This document shows positions 6,842-10,670 of a stretch of 10,670 bases of DNA, one piece after another (position 1 is the first letter of the stretch; every line of letters starts with the position of its first letter). The stretch is taken from assembly GCA_003510345.1 (NCBI GenBank), contig DOMW01000108.1, positions 1-10,670 of the forward strand. The letters are read 5' to 3'. Position numbers and translations under genes: made by a program. Source of the DNA: Clostridiales bacterium. Its GTDB lineage: Bacteria; Bacillota; Clostridia; Christensenellales; Christensenellaceae. Under the pieces are notes generated by a model. That model saw only the letters and a program-made list of their open reading frames with translations, was not told where the DNA came from and did no database searches.

Positions 6842-6988
6842 TCACAGCAGGCCAATCCGCTTCAAATAAGCGAAACAATCCCTATGCCCGGCCAGATACA
6901 AATTCAACCGCTCCCGGTTCTCGGCCTCGTCGGCCGTGCGGATAAACGCCACCAATCCTGCGTGTTCCTCGGCGGTCAAAGGCGACAC
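6842..6988 (-). pseudogene. C-terminal remnant of an unnamed small mobile-element protein
   Basis: A minus-strand frame of 48 codons reads PLTAEEHAGLVAFIRTADEA, later AGHRDCFAYLKRIGLL, then TGA. The mix of acidic helices and the ending CFAYLKRIG resemble small conserved proteins of clostridial conjugative elements, but I cannot name the family. A stop codon lies immediately upstream (6989-6991), and the only possible start, a GTG at 6988, has no ribosome binding site. It is therefore best read as a broken 3' end. The junction with the plus-strand relaxase fragment is within a few bases of 6989. Confidence 0.45.
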
Positions 6989-6991
6989 TTA

Positions 6992-7219
6992 AGCGGTGTG
7001 ATGGATGGAAAAACCGCCCTGCCGGTGAAGGCGTGGCGGGCGGAGCGCGACAAACTGTACGTCAAGTACAATTCGCTTGAACATGATTATATTTTGCTCG
7101 GCCGCGAAGTAAAAGAAATTGAGCAAATGCGGCGCGGGCTTGAGTATATTTTACGCGAGGAAAACCGCAGGGCGCAGCCGCGGCGGGAGCGGCCGCCACG
7201 GCTATGGGGCATGGAACGG
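6992..7219 (+). pseudogene. Relaxase / mobilisation protein C-terminal tail remnant
   Basis: The plus-strand frame reads GVMDGKTALPVKAWRAERDK, then a charged heptad-like helix (YNSLEHDYILLGREVKEIEQ, MRRGLEYILREENRR) and an arginine-rich end. This is the pattern of the C-terminal tails of MobA/VirD2-type relaxases of clostridial mobilisable elements: LPVKAW followed by a coiled coil with EVKE-x-E and a final LRxExRR. The nuclease domain with its Tyr and His triad is absent. Upstream the frame passes into sequence antisense to another fragment, and downstream it runs past the expected end to a stop at 7306. No start or ribosome binding site supports expression. Confidence 0.55.
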
Positions 7220-7258
7220 GTAACCCAAATGCTTGGTCTGCCTAAAATAGAGCCGTTC

Positions 7259-7705
7259 CTACCAATTATACGCCGTGGCGCTCATCACAGTTCCGTCCAT
7301 CATTAGGGAAACCGGTCTTTGTAGCGTGCGCTGCAAGTTCCATTCGAGGGACTGACGCTGTTGTTCTTCCGCCTTTAGGCGCTTAAATTCAGTGATTAGG
7401 TATAGTTCAAACTCCGCAGAAAGCCATGCAGCAAACTTGAAGGCAATATCTGAATGTGCAAATGTTCCGCCGCCGTAGCGCCCGGATTTTGACGTCATAC
7501 CGATAGCATTAGTTTCTTTTATCCATTTTTGAGGGGACATCCAAAAATGAGGTTTTGCAGACTCACTCTTAAACCCCTCATAAATGTGGGGGTTAAAATC
7601 AGGATTGTGTAATGTTTCCCACAAACCCAGATATTCAATCGTGCTGTAAGTGCGAAGCCACAGACTTATGATTTGTGATGGATTGTCGACATCACGGTAT
7701 TGCAA
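7259..7705 (-). pseudogene. KilA-N domain protein lacking both ends
   Basis: The open frame (148 codons from a TTG) contains most of a KilA-N domain: NPSQIISLWLRTYSTIEYLG (residues 8-27), MSPQKWIKETNAIGM (56-70), SGRYGGGTFAHSDIAFKFAA (74-93) and LYLITEFKRLKAEEQ (101-115). KilA-N is a DNA-binding domain of phage, plasmid and element proteins. The family usually begins with about 40 more residues ending in LTDIA-x-YR; here that part is missing and an in-frame stop lies at 7715-7717. After WNLQRTL (residue 128, near 7320) the expected C-terminal half is replaced by an unrelated tail that ends at 7259. TTG with no ribosome binding site is a poor start. It is most likely a fragment, although the domain core itself contains no frameshift. 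Confidence 0.65.
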
Positions 7706-7812
7706 GGGGCATGTTCATCCCCGTGAGCCATTTGCCGAAAGCCGAACCGAGGATAGCGGCGGGGCAATAATCGAAAGCGGACACTTTACGCCGAGGTGTC
7801 TGCTTCACCACA

Positions 7813-7905
7813 TTATGTACCCTCAATGGCATTGGATGCCTTGACAGACGGTACCTTTGCGATACGCTCCAGTCGGGTGAAAGCATCCGGCGCCAGCCGT
7901 TCATC
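7813..7905 (-). pseudogene. Fic-family protein N-terminal fragment
   Basis: A minus-strand frame reads LAPDAFTRLERIAKVPSVKA followed by SNAIEGT and then a TAA at 7815-7813. This matches the segment just before the catalytic core of a common group of Fic (AMP-transferase) proteins, where a helix with LE-x-IAK-x-x-SVK leads into the inhibitory motif (S/N)-x-x-IEG. Only about 30 residues remain; the Fic core HxFxDGNGR is absent. The fragment begins essentially at the stop codon of the URO-D gene (7903-7901), so this is where the element sequence meets the flank. The 107 bases between it and the KilA-N fragment (7706-7812) contain a minus-strand frame (HNVVKQTPRRKVSAFDYCP...) that I do not recognise. 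Confidence 0.5.
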
Positions 7906-8920
7906 GGGCGTGCATTTCGTCCAGCGCGGCGCGGATGTTTTCCAGCGGTGAATCGGGGAGGATGCCGTTCCCCATACCTAATAGTAAGCCGCCTGGTTTG
8001 CCAAAGAGTGCCTTCATTTCGCGCACTTCGGCGCGCACCCGCTCCGGTGTCGCGTTCACCAGCAAGCCTTGAACGTCTACCCCGGCCAGGAAGCTGATTT
8101 TCCCACCCCAGGTGTGGGCGGTACTGGCCATGTCCATACAACCTTTTTGCACAGGATGGAAAACATCTACCCCGGCGGCCACCAAGTATTCCATCAGCAA
8201 GGTGTTGTCTCCACACGAGTGCAGAAAAAAGTGCATCCCATGCTGATGAGTAAATGTGACAACCTCCTGATACAGTGGAAAGTACAACGCCTCAAAAACC
8301 GCGGGTGACATCATGGGGCCGCGTTGGTGGCCTAAATCGTCTGAAGTAAAGATGCCGTCGCAACCCAAAGCCGCAAAGCGGGCTATAATCACTTTGTAAA
8401 ATTCCAGCACCTTACGGCCCAGTACCTTAAGGCCGTCCATATTGTCATAGTAGTCCAGCATCAGGTTTTCCATGCCGCGTACGCCCCACAGCCATTCGTG
8501 GAACAATCTCCACCAGCAACCCAACACGTATCGTCCATCCGCTTTTTTCACAGCCTCCCGCGCGCCGACAAAATTATCCGGTTCATTCGGGTCCGGAAAG
8601 TGCGCAAGGAACACATCCAGTTCATCCCAGTTGGGCAGCAACACCGCAGACTGGCCGATACTATGACGCCTGGCATTGCTATAATCCAAGTATCCGTAGC
8701 GATACTCGGGGTTTTGCGGCGTACCAAGTTCGTTTCCTGGCCCTTGATACCAGGCCATGCAAATGTCCTCGGGGAATTGTTGCGCCAGATCCTCCAAGGC
8801 ATCCCCATACTTCGCGGCCAGCCCATTACCCCACCACAAGCCGTTGCAAACCGGTACGCACCGATTATTCCGGCGCTCTATGGCAGCTTTTGTTTGCTCT
8901 TTTGAATATACCAAACGCAT
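7901..8920 (-). CDS. URO-D superfamily protein (uroporphyrinogen decarboxylase-like), divergent zinc site
   Basis: This 339-residue cytoplasmic protein has the URO-D/methyltransferase barrel: GCWWRLFHEWLWG (134-146), FTSDDLGHQRGPMMSP (191-206), the metal motif FLHSCGDN (232-239) and DVFHPVQKGC (252-261). Family members include haem-pathway decarboxylases and methylcobalamin:thiol methyltransferases; many in gut bacteria are uncharacterised. His234 and Cys236 correspond to the first two zinc ligands of MtaA-type enzymes. The third ligand, a Cys in a C-terminal GCE/GCD motif, is replaced by LLLGMGNGI (312-320), so zinc-thiol chemistry may be altered. The ATG at 8920 follows a strong AAAGGAGG site; the frame upstream to 8947 is unlikely. 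It lies 51 bp downstream of a second, different URO-D gene in the same direction. It is unlikely to be the haem enzyme HemE, given its divergent active site and context. Confidence 0.85.
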   Translation of the reverse strand: MRLVYSKEQTKAAIERRNNRCVPVCNGLWWGNGLAAKYGDALEDLAQQFPEDICMAWYQGPGNELGTPQNPEYRYGYLDYSNARRHSIGQSAVLLPNWDELDVFLAHFPDPNEPDNFVGAREAVKKADGRYVLGCWWRLFHEWLWGVRGMENLMLDYYDNMDGLKVLGRKVLEFYKVIIARFAALGCDGIFTSDDLGHQRGPMMSPAVFEALYFPLYQEVVTFTHQHGMHFFLHSCGDNTLLMEYLVAAGVDVFHPVQKGCMDMASTAHTWGGKISFLAGVDVQGLLVNATPERVRAEVREMKALFGKPGGLLLGMGNGILPDSPLENIRAALDEMHAR

Positions 8921-8971
8921 ACGGACCTCCTTTCGCCGCACCACCAAGTGGCATCAAACACCCAACCGTTC

Positions 8972-9976
8972 TCATTGGCCGCAGGCGGCCAGCGCACGTG
9001 CCACCGCTAAAAAATTCTCCGGCGGTGTGTTCCGCGGCACTTCGCAGCCGGCGGCAATCAGGCTGGTTTTGGGTGTGTTGGCCAGGCAGGATGCCACGGC
9101 TTGTTCCACCCCGCCCGGCGTACCCTGCAACAGCACAGCCACAGGGTCAAAATTGCCGCACACCGCCGCTTTACCCGCCAACAACGCGGCGGCTTTGGAT
9201 AAATCCACCATCCAGTCGCAGTCCACAATGTCGGCGCCGGTATTGGCTACATCCGCCAGAATGGAGGTAATATCACCACAGATATGCAGCTTTGCCAACG
9301 CGCCCGCCCGGTGTATTTGCTCTATTAGGTCACGCTCGTAGGGCAGGGCAAACGCCCGATAATTGGCCGGGCCAATCAAAGACGCAGCGGCATCCCCAAT
9401 GCCAATTATATCCGCCCCTTCGCGCACTTGGGCAAGCGCAAACGCCTCGGCTTGCTTAAAGCAAGCCCGCAGGGCGGCGTGTACGGCTTCGGGCTCATCC
9501 ATCAGCGCCATCATCAGTTCGCCAACGCCCGCCAAATCGCACAGCTCGGCAAAAGGGCCTTCCACCCAGCCGACAATGGGTATCTTCCCTTTGCATCGCC
9601 GGGCAAAATAGCGCACCGCCTGTAAGCGGTCCAGCATGCGCGGCGCGTTTTCCGGTGCCACAGGCCGCAGCACCGCTTTGGTAATGTCGGTAAATAACGG
9701 TGCTTTGGCATAGGGTACACCCTCTTCAGGAAAAACCAATTCTACGCCAAAACCGCTGGCTTCGCGCATGGGATCCGAGATGGCGCTGACAAAATCGAGA
9801 GCATATTTTTCTTGGCAGCGCAGCATCCCATTGCACAGTACGCGATAGTCTGTAACCATCTCGCGGTAACTGGAACCGGCTTCTTTGGCCGCCAATGCCA
9901 TCACAAGGCACAGGTTCGGCGCGCGGTCTACAGTTTCGCCCCGCAAGCGCGTATATAGCCGCTCGTAAGGGGTCAT
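8972..9976 (-). CDS. URO-D superfamily protein, MtaA/CmuA-type methyltransferase-like
   Basis: The 334-residue protein has the length and motifs of the methylcobalamin-dependent branch of the URO-D family. MTPYERLYTRLRGETVDRAP is the standard N-terminus, GWVEGPFAELCDLAG (136-150) a barrel strand, IGIGDAAASLIGP (191-203) the substrate loop and KLHICGDI (229-236) the zinc motif. Cys311 in AAGCEVPRNTP is the third ligand. His231, Cys233 and Cys311 therefore complete a zinc site of the kind that activates a thiol in MtaA and MtbA. The start ATG overlaps the glycosidase stop as ATGA, with GAGGGGGG upstream, showing translational coupling. No corrinoid protein or corrinoid activator gene is in the window, so a methyl-transfer role is inferred from family only. 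Confidence 0.88.
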   Translation of the reverse strand: MTPYERLYTRLRGETVDRAPNLCLVMALAAKEAGSSYREMVTDYRVLCNGMLRCQEKYALDFVSAISDPMREASGFGVELVFPEEGVPYAKAPLFTDITKAVLRPVAPENAPRMLDRLQAVRYFARRCKGKIPIVGWVEGPFAELCDLAGVGELMMALMDEPEAVHAALRACFKQAEAFALAQVREGADIIGIGDAAASLIGPANYRAFALPYERDLIEQIHRAGALAKLHICGDITSILADVANTGADIVDCDWMVDLSKAAALLAGKAAVCGNFDPVAVLLQGTPGGVEQAVASCLANTPKTSLIAAGCEVPRNTPPENFLAVARALAACGQ

Positions 9977-10670
9977 CTCTCGCGCCCCCCTCGGCTTGCG
10001 TGTACCACCGCCGGGAAGGTGGTGCGGCGCAGCAGTGTGCAGCCAATGGGTATCAGCCGTAAATCTCTTTGGATACTCCAGCTATCCAGCGCGGTAACGG
10101 CAAGGGCAACCGGCGGCGTATCCCATGGATAGCCGCTGCCGGCATTGTCCGCCACTAAGCTTCCGCTGCGCGATGGCCAGGCGGGGTCTAGGCAAAGGGT
10201 ATAGTCCCACTGTTCACCGGGGACGGGTAGGTAGTCTGTATCGCAAAAGCCCTCAAGGCCATAATCGTGCGTAACGGTGCCGTTTGCGGCAATGTTGTGG
10301 GCATACAGCAGGGGGCCGTGCGCTAATGCCGCGCTACCGTCATTGGCACGCAGCACCCGTACCTCGGACGGCAATTGCAGTGTTACGGTATCGCCGTCGC
10401 GCCATTCGCGCGTTAGGCCGGCTATGCCGCCGGGTGTCGCGCCGCTGGTTCTCTCTATTTCACTGTTTACCGTTATAATTGGGCAGGCGCACCAGGTGGG
10501 GATGCGTAGGCGCAACGCAAAGTGCCCCGCGCCGTGCACCGTAAAGCGCACCGTGTCTTCAAAGGGGTAAAGCGTTTCTTGCGTAATGCGAACCACACCG
10601 CCGCCCACTTCTGTTTTTAGCGTACACGGGCCATAATACTGTGCCAGCAAACCCTCGTCTGTTTGCAGCC
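9973..10670 (-). CDS. GH127-like beta-L-arabinofuranosidase, C-terminal part
   Basis: The frame runs to the right edge, so the gene starts outside the window; about 231 residues are seen. They match the C-terminal beta-sandwich region of GH127 (formerly DUF1680) proteins: LLAQYYGPCTL, then ITQETLYPFEDTVRF, LRLRIPTWC, a TREWRDGDTVTLQLP segment and AALAHGPLLYAHN. The end LRLIPIGCTLLRRTTFP matches the family C-terminus. In characterised GH127 members the catalytic Glu and the zinc-bound nucleophilic Cys lie in the helical barrel before this region, so activity cannot be judged here. GH127 enzymes release beta-L-arabinofuranose from plant glycans and hydroxyproline-rich glycoproteins; related families have other specificities. 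No export signal can be assessed. The stop overlaps the start of the downstream methyltransferase-like gene. Confidence 0.8.
   Translation of the reverse strand, partial: LQTDEGLLAQYYGPCTLKTEVGGGVVRITQETLYPFEDTVRFTVHGAGHFALRLRIPTWCACPIITVNSEIERTSGATPGGIAGLTREWRDGDTVTLQLPSEVRVLRANDGSAALAHGPLLYAHNIAANGTVTHDYGLEGFCDTDYLPVPGEQWDYTLCLDPAWPSRSGSLVADNAGSGYPWDTPPVALAVTALDSWSIQRDLRLIPIGCTLLRRTTFPAVVHASRGGRER

Larger units (their letters stand above)
1408..7900. mobile_element. Probable decayed mobile-element island between two catabolic loci
   Basis: This stretch differs from both flanks: its genes are visibly richer in A/T, and it carries pieces typical of clostridial integrative elements. These include an excisionase-like HTH protein, a relaxase tail, KilA-N and Fic fragments and a truncated cysteine-rich KTR gene. 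The flanking genes are compact catabolic operons that converge on it. The left edge must lie between the dehydrogenase stop (1407) and the KTR break (about 1426). The right edge is near the stop of the URO-D gene at 7901. I see no integrase, no convincing inverted terminal repeats and no clear target duplication, so the boundaries and the single-element interpretation are inference. It could instead be several nested insertions and deletions. Confidence 0.5.

Noticed and set aside
7213..7259. Inverted repeat GGAACGG / CCGTTCC with a 33-base spacer
   Set aside because: Seven-base arms with a long loop are expected by chance at this scale, and no T-run or known gene end gives it a role.
1408..7776. 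Shared CGAAAGC near both edges as a possible target-site duplication
   Set aside because: The 7-mer also occurs elsewhere nearby, is not positioned exactly at the inferred junctions, and is too short to support an insertion duplication.
7707..7812. Possible transposase or other protein piece (HNVVKQTPRRKVSAFDYCP...)
   Set aside because: No family motif that I can name; the frame also extends antisense-shifted through the URO-D gene, so the open frame alone is not evidence of coding.
1..10670. CRISPR arrays, tRNA or rRNA genes
   Set aside because: No regularly spaced repeats beyond the two-unit repeat at 4718-4759 and no RNA gene signatures were seen on either strand.

Overview
The window looks like a chromosome segment from a GC-rich, gut-type member of the Clostridia (Bacillota). 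This is an inference from gene content: strong AGGAGG-type ribosome binding sites, ATGA-coupled genes, a plant-glycan enzyme, and mobile-element fragments of clostridial type. No rRNA or tRNA is present to settle the taxonomy.

Three blocks can be seen. (1) Bases 1-1407, plus strand: the 3' end of a TIM-barrel sugar isomerase/epimerase gene, then a complete NAD-type D-2-hydroxyacid dehydrogenase. (2) Bases about 1408-7900: a region of visibly lower GC. At its core is a minus-strand regulatory and transport cassette: a small excisionase-like HTH protein, an OmpR-type response regulator, a histidine kinase, an ABC ATPase, an 8-TM FtsX-type permease and a broken zinc-ribbon 'KTR' gene. Between 6842 and about 7900 lies a patchwork of gene pieces: the end of an unknown small protein, a relaxase tail, a KilA-N protein lacking both ends, and a Fic-family N-terminal piece. 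(3) Bases 7901-10670, minus strand: an operon with the C-terminal part of a GH127-like beta-L-arabinofuranosidase and two different URO-D-superfamily proteins.

The outer blocks look like carbohydrate catabolism loci converging on each other, with block 2 lying between them as a decayed mobile element that kept one working cassette. Within the cassette the HTH, response regulator and kinase genes overlap and share a near-consensus promoter (TTGATA, 17 bp, TATAAT). The transporter genes have a separate leader with a tandem 21-bp repeat just upstream of a weak promoter. The simplest model is constitutive production of the two-component system, which then activates the transporter through the repeats. 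Systems built this way often sense and resist antimicrobial peptides, but the substrate cannot be read from the sequence.
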